A stretch of 64,000 bases of DNA from JAQBQH01 sp035607415 (GTDB lineage: Bacteria; Myxococcota_A; Polyangia; Palsa-1104): NCBI GenBank assembly GCA_035607415.1, contig DATNAQ010000101.1, positions 83,241 to 147,240 of the forward strand, read 5' to 3'. A model generated the notes under the pieces. That model was not told the origin of the DNA, searched no databases, and worked only from the letters and a program-made list of their open reading frames with translations. The position numbers and the translations under genes are program-made. This document shows positions 47,105 to 54,810 of the stretch, piece by piece. Numbering within the stretch: the first letter of the stretch is position 1; the number at the start of each line of letters is the position of its first letter.

Positions 47105-49645
47105 CTACGCGCGGACGACGAAGTTGATGAGGCGCCCCGGCACAAACACCACCTTCACGACCTCTTTGCCGTCGATCCACGGCTTGACCGAATCGAGCCC
47201 GCGCGCCGCCGACTCGACCGCGTCGCGCGCCGCCTCGGGCTCGGCCTCGAGCTGCCCGCGCAGCTTGCCGTTGACCTGCACCGGATAGGTCAGCTTCTTC
47301 TTCGCCGCCGCCGCTTCGTCCCACGTCGGCCACGCGTGCGTGACCAGCATCTCCGTCTCGGCGTGGCCGAGCCGGCGCCACATCTCCTCGCACAGGTGCG
47401 GCGCCATCGGCGCCAAGAGGCGCACCACCGACTCCACCGCCTCGCGGTCCACTTCCGTCGCCGCGTAGATCGCGTTCACCAGCTCCATGATCGCCGCGAT
47501 CGCGGTGTTGAACTTGAAGGACTCGACGTCCTCCGTCACGCGCTTGATGGTCGCGTGCGTCTTCTGCTTCAGCTCCGCCGACGGCTTCTCCGCGAAGCCC
47601 GCCGCCGCGTACTTGCCGACCATGCGATAGACGCGATTCAAAAAGCGCCATGCGCCTTCGACGCCCGCGTCCGACCACTCGAGCATCGAGTCGGGCGGCG
47701 CCGCGAACAGCGAGAAGATGCGCACCGTGTCGGCGCCGTAGGTCTCGATCAGCTTGAGCGGCTCGACGACGTTCTTGAGCGACTTCGACATCTTCTCGGT
47801 GCGCCCGACGGTGACCGGCTTGCCGCAATGGATGCACGCGCCGTCTTTCACTTCCTCCGGATAGAGGTAGTCGTGATCGACGCAGCGGAACGTCTCTTTT
47901 ACGACCATCCCCTGGTTCAAGAGGCGCGCGAACGGCTCGTCGATCCCCTTCGGGATCCAGCCCCAATCGCGCAGCATCTTCGTGAAGAAGCGGGCGTAGA
48001 TGAGGTGCTTGGTCGCGTGCTCGACGCCGCCGATGTACTGGTCGACGTTCATCCAGTACCCGACCTCCTTCTCGTCGAGCCAATCGCTCGTGTGCGGCGA
48101 GCAATAGCGCAGCTCGTACCACGACGACTCCATGAAGCCGTCCATGGTGTCGGTCTCGCGCGTCGCCGGACCGCCGCAGCCATCCACCGGGCACGTCGTC
48201 TGCTTCCACGTCGGATGCGCCTCGAGCGGCGAGCGCGCGCCCTCGGCGAGCGTGACGTCGTCGGGCAGACGCACCGGCAGCTCCGCCGGCGGCACCGGCT
48301 GGTAGCCGTGGGTCGGGCAACGCACCATCGGAATCGGGCAGCCCCAATAACGCTGCCGCGACAGGAGCCAATCGCGCAGGCGATAGCTCACCGTCGCGGT
48401 GCCGGCCTTGGCCGTGATCTTGGCCTTCGCGGTTTCGTTATCCAATCCGTCGAATTCGCCCGAATTCACCAATCTCCCGGCATCGACGTACGCCGCCTTC
48501 ATCGTCGCTGCGTCGAGCGTCTCGCCTTCGGGCTGAATCACGATTCGCTTTTTCAGCCCATATTTCGTGGCGAACTCGAAATCGCGCTGATCGTGCGCCG
48601 GCACCGCCATGACCGCGCCGGTGCCGTAGTCCATGAGCACGAAGTTGGCGATGAACACCGGGATCTCTTCGCGCGTCACCGGATTGACCACGCGCAGCCC
48701 GGTGTCGACGCCGCGCTTCTCGTAGTCCTCGGCGGTGCGCTTGATCTTGTCCTCTTTGGCCACCTCGGCCGCGAACGCCTGCGCCTCTTTGGTCGCGCGC
48801 TTGACCAGCGGATGCTCGGCCGCGATCGACATGAACGTCGCGCCGTACAACGTGTCCGGCCGCGTCGTGAACACCTCGATGCACTCGTCCGCGGCGCCAC
48901 CGACGACGGGGAACTTGATGCGCGCGCCCTCGGAGCGCCCGATCCAGTTCTCCTGCATGCGCAAGACCTTGTCCGCCCACTTGCCCTCGAGGAGCCGATG
49001 CGCGTCGGCGAGCAGCTCGTCGGCGTAGGCCGTCACCTTCAGGAACCACTGCTCGAGCTCCCGCTGCTGCACCACCGAGCGGCAGCGCCAGCACAGCCCA
49101 TCCTCGACCTGCTCGTTGGCGAGCACCGTCTGGTCGACGGGGCACCAGTTGACCAGCGCCGCCTTGCGATAGGCCAGGCCGCGCTTCCACATCTCGATGA
49201 AGATGCGCTGCTCGTGCACGAAATATTCGGGCTCGCACGTGGTGACCTCGCGATCCCAGTCGTACGACAGGCCGAGCAGCACGAACTGCTCGCGCATGTG
49301 GCCGATGTTCTGCAGCGTCCACGTGCGCGGGTGCACCTTGGCCTTGATGGCCGCGTTCTCCGCCGGCAGGCCGAACGCGTCCCAGCCCATCGGGTACAAC
49401 ACCGCCTCGCCGCGCATGCGGTGCAGGCGCGCCACGACGTCCCCGATCGTGTAGTTGCGCACGTGCCCCATGTGCAGGCGCCCCGACGGATACGGGAACA
49501 TCTCCATGATGAAGTACTTTTTTTTCGCCGGGTCGCGCACGGCGCGGAACACACCGGCGCGCTTCCACGTCTCCTGCCATTTGGGCTCGATGGCGCGTGG
49601 GTCGTATTTGTCTTCTTCTCGATTGTCGCTGGCGGGCGCGGACAT
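47105..49645 (-). CDS. leuS: leucyl-tRNA synthetase
   Basis: 846 aa from ATG 49645. Class I synthetase charging tRNA-Leu in the cytosol. The HIGH motif is HMGH at 58-61 (YPSGRLHMGHVRNY) and KMSKS is near residue 617 (KMSKSLKN). The editing domain with TRPDTLYGATFM, MDGFMESSWYELRY, and the C-terminal anticodon/tail domain ending INFVVRA are complete. Codon use relaxes and A+T rises around 48440-48590 (catalytic/editing junction), with GAATTC twice. Only 27 nt separate its start from the divergent lipoprotein gene. Start is well supported by the conserved N terminus. Confidence 0.98.
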   Translation of the reverse strand: MSAPASDNREEDKYDPRAIEPKWQETWKRAGVFRAVRDPAKKKYFIMEMFPYPSGRLHMGHVRNYTIGDVVARLHRMRGEAVLYPMGWDAFGLPAENAAIKAKVHPRTWTLQNIGHMREQFVLLGLSYDWDREVTTCEPEYFVHEQRIFIEMWKRGLAYRKAALVNWCPVDQTVLANEQVEDGLCWRCRSVVQQRELEQWFLKVTAYADELLADAHRLLEGKWADKVLRMQENWIGRSEGARIKFPVVGGAADECIEVFTTRPDTLYGATFMSIAAEHPLVKRATKEAQAFAAEVAKEDKIKRTAEDYEKRGVDTGLRVVNPVTREEIPVFIANFVLMDYGTGAVMAVPAHDQRDFEFATKYGLKKRIVIQPEGETLDAATMKAAYVDAGRLVNSGEFDGLDNETAKAKITAKAGTATVSYRLRDWLLSRQRYWGCPIPMVRCPTHGYQPVPPAELPVRLPDDVTLAEGARSPLEAHPTWKQTTCPVDGCGGPATRETDTMDGFMESSWYELRYCSPHTSDWLDEKEVGYWMNVDQYIGGVEHATKHLIYARFFTKMLRDWGWIPKGIDEPFARLLNQGMVVKETFRCVDHDYLYPEEVKDGACIHCGKPVTVGRTEKMSKSLKNVVEPLKLIETYGADTVRIFSLFAAPPDSMLEWSDAGVEGAWRFLNRVYRMVGKYAAAGFAEKPSAELKQKTHATIKRVTEDVESFKFNTAIAAIMELVNAIYAATEVDREAVESVVRLLAPMAPHLCEEMWRRLGHAETEMLVTHAWPTWDEAAAAKKKLTYPVQVNGKLRGQLEAEPEAARDAVESAARGLDSVKPWIDGKEVVKVVFVPGRLINFVVRA

Positions 49646-49654
49646 GGGGTTTTG

Positions 49655-49664
49655 GATATATCAT
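49655..49664. promoter_or_regulatory. overlapping divergent -10 elements for leuS and the lipoprotein gene
   Basis: Minus strand TGaTATATC (49663-49655) ends 9 nt before the leuS ATG. Plus strand TATCAT (49659-49664) ends 8 nt before the lipoprotein GTG (49673). Two polymerases could not bind at once. Confidence 0.5.
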
Positions 49665-49672
49665 GTGTCGTC

Positions 49673-50728
49673 GTGCGGATCGTTGCCATCGCGCTCGTGT
49701 CGCTGGCGGCCCTCGGCGGGTGCAGCCACGACGACACGATCTTGCGCATCACCGTCGAGGCGGGCGTCGATCCGGCGCCGGCGAGCCTGCAGGTGACCCT
49801 CTTCGGCGCCGGGGTCGACCCGCAGCCGCGCACCATTGCGCCGGCCACCCTTCCCGGCACCATCGTCCTGCACGGCCTGCCCGACGGTCTCACCGACCTG
49901 TGCTTCGAGATCGAAGGGTTCGACGCGAGCGGCAACTTCCTCGTCGGCGGCTCGGCGGACGTCGCGCTCGTCCGCCACCGCACCACGCTCGCCGACGTGC
50001 AGATGTCGAACGCCTTCATCCGCTGCGTGGGCGTCCCTCCGGCTGATGGCGGCAGCAACGACCTGTCGATCTCCGTCGACGCCGGCGCGCCCGACATGGT
50101 GATCCCGGTCTGCCCGGTCAACGCCATCTTCTGCGACGACTTCGAGAGCGGCACGCTCGCCAAGTGGACCGACGTCACCGTCAAGCAGGACGCCGGCTCG
50201 GTCGCCGCGCAGTCGGCCATCGTGGCGCACGGCAGCTACGCGCTCCGAGCGCTCGGCAACGGAGCGCCCTCGCCGGCCGACGTCTACGCCAACGCCGAGA
50301 AGGACTTCACACCGACGGCGCCGCCCTTCGCGCTGCGCGCCAACGTCTACGCGCCGGCCATCGTCTCGAGCTTCGACATCGTGCTGGCGCTCTACGATTC
50401 GACCACGCACGGCTTCGCCGTCGGCGGCGACACCGACGGCACCTGGGTCGTCACCGAGGACCAGACGCTCAACTCGACGCCCGATCGCCACAGCGACATG
50501 GTCCCCGTCACCGCCGGGCAATGGCACTGCGTCGAGCTCGTCATCGACGGTGCCGGCATGGTCTCGCTCTACGTCGACAACCACCTGCTCGTCGGGCCGT
50601 GGGCGCGCGCCAGCAACGTCAGCTACTCGACCTTGTTCGTGGGCGCCCCGCGCAGCGTCACCCCCGACTTCACGGTCTACATCGACGACGTGGCCATCGG
50701 CCCCTCGCGCCTGTACTGCCCACCATAG
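49673..50728 (+). CDS. lipoprotein with LamG/concanavalin-like C-terminal domain
   Basis: 351 aa from GTG 49673. Signal MRIVAIALVSLAALGGC with lipobox ALGGC (Cys17). A small beta domain (TILRITVEAGVDPAPASLQVTLFGAG... IVLHGLPDGLTDLCFEIEGFD) is followed by a spacer GGSNDLSISVDAGAPDM and a jelly-roll-like domain starting FCDDFESGTLAKWTDV, with QWHCVELVIDGAGMVSLYVDNHLL and YIDDVAIG, as in concanavalin/LamG-like sugar- or protein-binding modules. Three Cys pairs could be made. Surface-exposed binding lipoprotein of unknown ligand. Divergent from leuS; asnS starts 23 nt after it. Confidence 0.75.
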   Translation: MRIVAIALVSLAALGGCSHDDTILRITVEAGVDPAPASLQVTLFGAGVDPQPRTIAPATLPGTIVLHGLPDGLTDLCFEIEGFDASGNFLVGGSADVALVRHRTTLADVQMSNAFIRCVGVPPADGGSNDLSISVDAGAPDMVIPVCPVNAIFCDDFESGTLAKWTDVTVKQDAGSVAAQSAIVAHGSYALRALGNGAPSPADVYANAEKDFTPTAPPFALRANVYAPAIVSSFDIVLALYDSTTHGFAVGGDTDGTWVVTEDQTLNSTPDRHSDMVPVTAGQWHCVELVIDGAGMVSLYVDNHLLVGPWARASNVSYSTLFVGAPRSVTPDFTVYIDDVAIGPSRLYCPP

Positions 50729-50731
50729 CTG

Positions 50732-50740
50732 TGCTACTCC
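50732..50740 (+). promoter_or_regulatory. putative extended -10 promoter of asnS
   Basis: TGcTACTCC (hexamer 50735-50740) ends 11 nt before the ATG at 50752. Resembles the TGgTACTCT ahead of the UbiB gene. No Shine-Dalgarno. Confidence 0.35.
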
Positions 50741-50751
50741 AGCGCGTAGCC

Positions 50752-52047
50752 ATGGCGCATGTCTACGTCGAGGATCTGAAGCATCACGTCGGTCAGGAAG
50801 TCCAGCTCAAGGGCTGGCTCTACAACATCGCCGGCAAGGGCAAGCTCTACTTCTTGCAGGTACGCGACGGCACCGGGATCGTGCAGGCGGTCGTCTCCAA
50901 GGCCGACGTCTCCGAGGAGACGTTCGCCAAGATAGGCACGCTCAAGCAGGAAGCGTCGATCATCGTGACCGGCACGGTCCGCGAGGACAAACGCTCGGCA
51001 CTCGGCGTCGAGGTCGGCGTCAAGGACCTCGCCGTCGTCGCGCTGCCGACGGCGGACTTTCCGATCTCGCCGAAGGAGCACGGCACCGCGTTCCTCATGT
51101 CACAGCGCCACCTGTGGCTGCGCTCGCGCAAGCAGGTCGCGGTGCTGCGCGTGCGTCACGAGATCATCCGCCAGATCCGCAACTACTTCGACAGCCACGG
51201 CTTCGTCTTGATGGACGCGCCCATCTTCACGCCCAACGCGTGCGAGGGCACGACCAACCTGTTCGAGGTCGATTACTTCGACGACAAGGCGTACCTGACG
51301 CAATCGGGCCAGCTCTACGGCGAGGCCGGCGCCATGGCGCTCGGGCGCATCTACACCTTCGGCCCCACGTTCCGCGCCGAGAAGTCCAAGACGCGCCGCC
51401 ACCTCACCGAGTTCTGGATGGTCGAGCCCGAGGTGGCCTACATGGATCTCGCGGGCGACATGGATCTCGCCGAGGACTTCCTGGTCTTCGTCGTGCAAAA
51501 CGTGCTCAAGAACAAGCGCGCCGAGCTCGAGATCCTCGAGCGCGACCTGTCCAAGCTCGAGCGCATGCAGAAGCCCTTCCCGCGGATCCGGTACGAGGAG
51601 GCGATCGAGATCCTCCACAAGAAGGGCAAGGACGCCAAGTTCGGCGACGACTTCGGCGCCGACGAAGAGACCGCGATCTCCGAGGAGTTCGATCGCCCGG
51701 TCATGATTCACCGCTACCCCGCGGCGATCAAAGCCTTCTACATGAAACGCGATCCCGAGGACGCGCGCCTGGCCCTGGCGCTCGACGTGATCGCTCCGGA
51801 AGGATACGGAGAGATCATCGGCGGCGCGCAGCGCGAAGACGATCTGGCCACGCTCGAGGCGCGCCTCGACGAGCACAAGCTGCCGCGCGAAGCCTTCGAG
51901 TGGTACCTCGATCTCCGTCGCTACGGCTCGGTGCCGCACGCCGGCTTCGGTCTCGGAGTCGAGCGCACCGTGCAGTGGATCTGTGGTCTGCACCACGTGC
52001 GCGAGACCATCCCGTTTCCACGCTTGATGGGAAAGATCGAACCTTGA
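50752..52047 (+). CDS. asnS: asparaginyl-tRNA synthetase
   Basis: 431 aa. Class II synthetase charging tRNA-Asn. An N-terminal OB-fold anticodon-binding domain (LKGWLYNIAGKGKLYFLQVRDGTGIVQAVVSKADV) precedes the catalytic core: motif 2 FRAEKSKTRRHLTEFWMVEPE and motif 3 GFGLGVERTVQWICGLHHVRETIPFPR. The motif 2 and the IPFPR ending mark AsnRS rather than AspRS. The core is contiguous and the length is typical. No gatCAB genes are seen. The stop codon falls inside the promoter of the next gene. Confidence 0.95.
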   Translation: MAHVYVEDLKHHVGQEVQLKGWLYNIAGKGKLYFLQVRDGTGIVQAVVSKADVSEETFAKIGTLKQEASIIVTGTVREDKRSALGVEVGVKDLAVVALPTADFPISPKEHGTAFLMSQRHLWLRSRKQVAVLRVRHEIIRQIRNYFDSHGFVLMDAPIFTPNACEGTTNLFEVDYFDDKAYLTQSGQLYGEAGAMALGRIYTFGPTFRAEKSKTRRHLTEFWMVEPEVAYMDLAGDMDLAEDFLVFVVQNVLKNKRAELEILERDLSKLERMQKPFPRIRYEEAIEILHKKGKDAKFGDDFGADEETAISEEFDRPVMIHRYPAAIKAFYMKRDPEDARLALALDVIAPEGYGEIIGGAQREDDLATLEARLDEHKLPREAFEWYLDLRRYGSVPHAGFGLGVERTVQWICGLHHVRETIPFPRLMGKIEP

Positions 52048-52053
52048 TATCAT
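52024..52053 (+). promoter_or_regulatory. putative promoter of the hydrolase lipoprotein gene, inside asnS 3' end
   Basis: TTGATG (52024-52029), 18-nt spacer, extended -10 TGaTATCAT (hexamer 52048-52053), then 6 nt to the ATG at 52060. CCTTGA-TATCAT-TCAAGG (52042-52059) is also a perfect 6-bp inverted repeat around the -10. Confidence 0.55.
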
Positions 52054-52059
52054 TCAAGG

Positions 52060-53613
52060 ATGAAATCTCTTATTTTCGCTCTCGCACCACTGCTAGTGCT
52101 CGGCTGCGGTAACTCCTCCAACAACTCGACACCCGACATGGCGATGCCGCCGACGACGCTCGGCATGGCGCCGGCGCTGGCGGTGCCGTGCAGCGACGCG
52201 CCCGCCGACATCTACAACGTGCCGTCGGGATTGCCGGCGATGGACATGACCCATCGTGGCGACGTCATCCGCTGCGCGGTGACCGAGTCGCTGACCGCGG
52301 CCAAGGCGAACTCGCAGATCAACGGTTACAACCTCAGCACCTTCGGCGACGACTACTCGGCCGGCGAAGGCGGCAACGTCACCTCCGGCTTCTGGAGCTA
52401 CCGCATCACCTACCGCACGCTGCGCCCGACGCCGGCCGGTGCGGCCTCGGCGCCCGAGGGCGACAGCGCGGCGTTCCTGCTCATCCCCGAGCATCCGCTC
52501 GCGGGCGCGCCGCTCGTCGTGTTCGCGCACGGGTCGGTCGGCATCGCCCCGAAGTGCGCGCCGTCGCGGCTCGACCTGTCGGGCGCGATCCAGGATCAGG
52601 ATTACCCGACGGCGCTCTACAAGCTCGCCGGCTACGGCTACACCGTGATCGCGCCCGACTACGCGGGCTTCATCGGCGACACCGCGCCCGGCTACTTCAA
52701 CGCCGAGGACGAAGCGCACTCGGTGCTCGACGCCACGCGCGCCGCGGCCAACGTGCTGACGTCGCCGCCCGACAAGGTCGTCATCGTCGGCCACTCGCAG
52801 GGCGGCCACGCGGCCTTGTCGGCGCAGTCGTACGCCAAGGCCTACGGCATGAAGGGCACGCTCGTGGGCGTCGCGACGATGGCGCCGCTGTACATCTCGA
52901 TGGCGCTGTGGGGCGCCGCGGTCACGCAAGCGGCGGGCCTCAAGACCGCGACCGACGTCAGCTCGATCCTCTACCCGATGGAGTACGCCTACACCGCCGG
53001 CCTGCTCCGCGGTGACGCCGGCGATGGCCTCGCCGTCTTCCAGACGGCCAAGCAGCAGGCGGCGAAGGATACGATGCTCGGCGGCGAGTGCTACGACGCG
53101 GCGAAGCTGCAGGCGCTCGGCGCCACGCCGAGCGACTTCTTCGACACGAACTACGTCAACAACGTCGGCTTCCAGTGCGCGGCGACGCCGCTCGGCACCG
53201 ACTGCACGCAGGCGCCGTCGACGCCGGCCGGTGACGCGCCGTTGTGGCTGTCCCGCTGGACGGAGGATCTGCCGACGCTCGACGATCAGTCGGCGCCGAT
53301 CCTCATCTGGTTCGGAGGCAAGGACGCCACCGTCCGGCCGGGCTGGGCCGAGTGCGAGCGCGAGCGGATCGGCAAGCAGCTGATGAGCCCGACGGCCACG
53401 ACGATGGTCAGCTATTGCTGGGATCCCGTCATGGATCACCGCACGTTCCCGCGCAGCGCCGACATGGACTACATCAACCAGTGGATCGCCGCGCGCGCCG
53501 GGATCGGATCCGATCCGGCGGCCTGCGCGACTCCGCCCGCGATGTGGACCGACGTCAGCGGCACCACCGGCACCGCCTGCGAGACGCCGCCCAACAATCT
53601 GCCGACGCCGTAA
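52060..53613 (+). CDS. lipoprotein alpha/beta-hydrolase (lipase/esterase-like)
   Basis: 517 aa. Signal MKSLIFALAPLLVLGC with lipobox VLGC (Cys16), then a Ser/Asn/Met spacer (STPDMAMPP). Nucleophile elbow GHSQGGHAAL with Ser about residue 246; oxyanion-side VFAHGSVGIAP; Asp in FGGKDATVRP; His in PVMDHRTFP. These fit a secreted lipase/esterase-like hydrolase of the alpha/beta fold with a lid region between. Cysteines (GGECYDAAK, GFQCAA, GTDCTQA, WAECERER) suggest disulphides. It probably acts on lipids or esters at the outer surface. The substrate is unknown. Confidence 0.85.
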   Translation: MKSLIFALAPLLVLGCGNSSNNSTPDMAMPPTTLGMAPALAVPCSDAPADIYNVPSGLPAMDMTHRGDVIRCAVTESLTAAKANSQINGYNLSTFGDDYSAGEGGNVTSGFWSYRITYRTLRPTPAGAASAPEGDSAAFLLIPEHPLAGAPLVVFAHGSVGIAPKCAPSRLDLSGAIQDQDYPTALYKLAGYGYTVIAPDYAGFIGDTAPGYFNAEDEAHSVLDATRAAANVLTSPPDKVVIVGHSQGGHAALSAQSYAKAYGMKGTLVGVATMAPLYISMALWGAAVTQAAGLKTATDVSSILYPMEYAYTAGLLRGDAGDGLAVFQTAKQQAAKDTMLGGECYDAAKLQALGATPSDFFDTNYVNNVGFQCAATPLGTDCTQAPSTPAGDAPLWLSRWTEDLPTLDDQSAPILIWFGGKDATVRPGWAECERERIGKQLMSPTATTMVSYCWDPVMDHRTFPRSADMDYINQWIAARAGIGSDPAACATPPAMWTDVSGTTGTACETPPNNLPTP

Positions 53614-53632
53614 CGCTCCGCCGCTGCCTGCG

Positions 53633-54133
53633 CTACCCGCCCCCAACCAAATCCGCGAAGATCAACCGCTCGAGCAGCTCACGCTGCGCCTCGTCGAGGC
53701 CGTGGAACTGTACGCCCACGCGCTGGCGCGCGGCGTTGAACCACACGACCTCGCCCTCGACGGCGAACGGCTCGTCCGGCGCCGGCGGCACGAGCCGCAA
53801 GTGGAGCCGATCGCCGAGCCGCGGCGCGAACGTCAGCGTCAGGCTCATACCGCCGACGGCGAGCGAGTCCGACTGCAGCTCGATCGGCCGCGGCCCGCCG
53901 ATGAGCTGCACGCGCAGGCGCAGGTTGGCGCGCGGATCGCGACGCTGCTCGCCGCCGCCGCTGTAGCCGGCGCGCTGGCGCATGAGCGCGAAACGATGCA
54001 AATCCTGCGCGATCTGCGCGCGCCGCTGCTTCTGCTGTAGGGTGAGGGGCTGACGTTTGGTGCGGATCTGGCGATCGAGCTCCACGAGCTCCGCCAAAAG
54101 GCGCATCGCCTGCGCCGGACCGATCGCGCTCAT
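53633..54133 (-). CDS. PilZ-domain protein
   Basis: 166 aa. An N-terminal helical part with a basic coiled coil (RQPLTLQQKQRRAQIAQDLHRF) is followed by a PilZ beta-barrel: RRDPRANLRLRVQL (RxxxR-like) and SDSLAVGGMSLTL (the (D/N)xSxxG-like box), ending GVQFHGLDEAQRELLERL. PilZ proteins bind cyclic di-GMP and act on motility or surface structures. The RxxxR and DxSxxG positions are both recognisable, so binding is plausible. Convergent with the hydrolase gene, divergent from the TPR gene. No obvious target nearby. Confidence 0.85.
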   Translation of the reverse strand: MSAIGPAQAMRLLAELVELDRQIRTKRQPLTLQQKQRRAQIAQDLHRFALMRQRAGYSGGGEQRRDPRANLRLRVQLIGGPRPIELQSDSLAVGGMSLTLTFAPRLGDRLHLRLVPPAPDEPFAVEGEVVWFNAARQRVGVQFHGLDEAQRELLERLIFADLVGGG

Positions 54134-54140
54134 CGCTCGG

Positions 54141-54149
54141 ACGATATCA
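54141..54149 (-). promoter_or_regulatory. putative extended -10 promoter of the PilZ gene
   Basis: Minus strand TGaTATCGT, hexamer 54146-54141, ends 7 nt before the ATG at 54133. No Shine-Dalgarno. Confidence 0.5.
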
Positions 54150-54156
54150 GAATCTG

Positions 54157-54165
54157 TGTTACGAT
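54157..54165 (+). promoter_or_regulatory. putative extended -10 promoter of the TPR/beta-propeller unit
   Basis: TGtTACGAT (hexamer 54160-54165) ends 9 nt before the ATG at 54175. Confidence 0.45.
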
Positions 54166-54174
54166 GCTGAGCGG

Positions 54175-54810
54175 ATGAATCTCCGACGGGCGGCAGCGGC
54201 AGTGGTGCTCTTCCTCGCCGCGCTCGGGATGGACGCAGTCGCGCACGCCCAGGCCGATCGAATGGCGCGCGCGCGCCAGCTCTACTCCGTGGGACGCGAC
54301 GCCTACAACGCGGGCGACTTCGCCAAGGCGCTCGATGCGTTCAAGGAGTCGTTCTCGCTCTCGCACGAGCCGGCGCTGCTCTACAACATCGCCAGCGCGC
54401 TGCAGGGGCTCAAGCAGCCGCACGAAGCGGCCGAGGAGCTGCGCAGCTACTTGCGCCTCAAGCCGGCCGATCCGGATCGGCCGCAGATCGAAGAGCGCAT
54501 CCGCACGCTCGAGGAAGAGCAGCGCCTGCTCGATCTCGACAAGCCGCAGCCGACGCCGACTCCGACGCCGGTGGCTCCGCCGACGCCGACGCCCGCGGTG
54601 AATCCGCCGGCCAACAACACCCTCACCGTCGTCGCGCCCGACACGGCGCACGAGAAGCAGCGCATGCGCCGGCGCACCGCGCTCATCGTCGGGCTCACCG
54701 CCGGCGCCGTGGTCATCGCCGGCGTCGCCGTGGGGCTCGCCTTCGGGCTGCAGCCGCACGAACAGGCGCTGACGCCGTCGATCGTCGGGCCGATCAAGTC
54801 GACCGAATGA
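54175..54810 (+). CDS. exported TPR protein with C-terminal membrane helix
   Basis: 211 aa. Signal peptide ending AHAQA; TPR-like helices (RQLYSVGRDAYNAGDFAKALDAFKESFSLSHEPALLYNIASAL) up to about 110; a Thr/Pro linker; a basic stretch (KQRMRRRTA) and one transmembrane helix (IVGLTAGAVVIAGVAVGLAFGL, about 165-190). The TPR part is therefore periplasmic and tethered to the inner membrane. Similar layouts occur in many myxobacterial envelope proteins. Overlaps the downstream lipoprotein gene by 4 nt (ATGA), so the two act as a unit. Confidence 0.8.
   Translation: MNLRRAAAAVVLFLAALGMDAVAHAQADRMARARQLYSVGRDAYNAGDFAKALDAFKESFSLSHEPALLYNIASALQGLKQPHEAAEELRSYLRLKPADPDRPQIEERIRTLEEEQRLLDLDKPQPTPTPTPVAPPTPTPAVNPPANNTLTVVAPDTAHEKQRMRRRTALIVGLTAGAVVIAGVAVGLAFGLQPHEQALTPSIVGPIKSTE

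Noticed and set aside
47336..49672. Long plus-strand extension of the lipoprotein frame over leuS
   Set aside because: Antisense to leuS; the lipobox signal fixes the start at GTG 49673.
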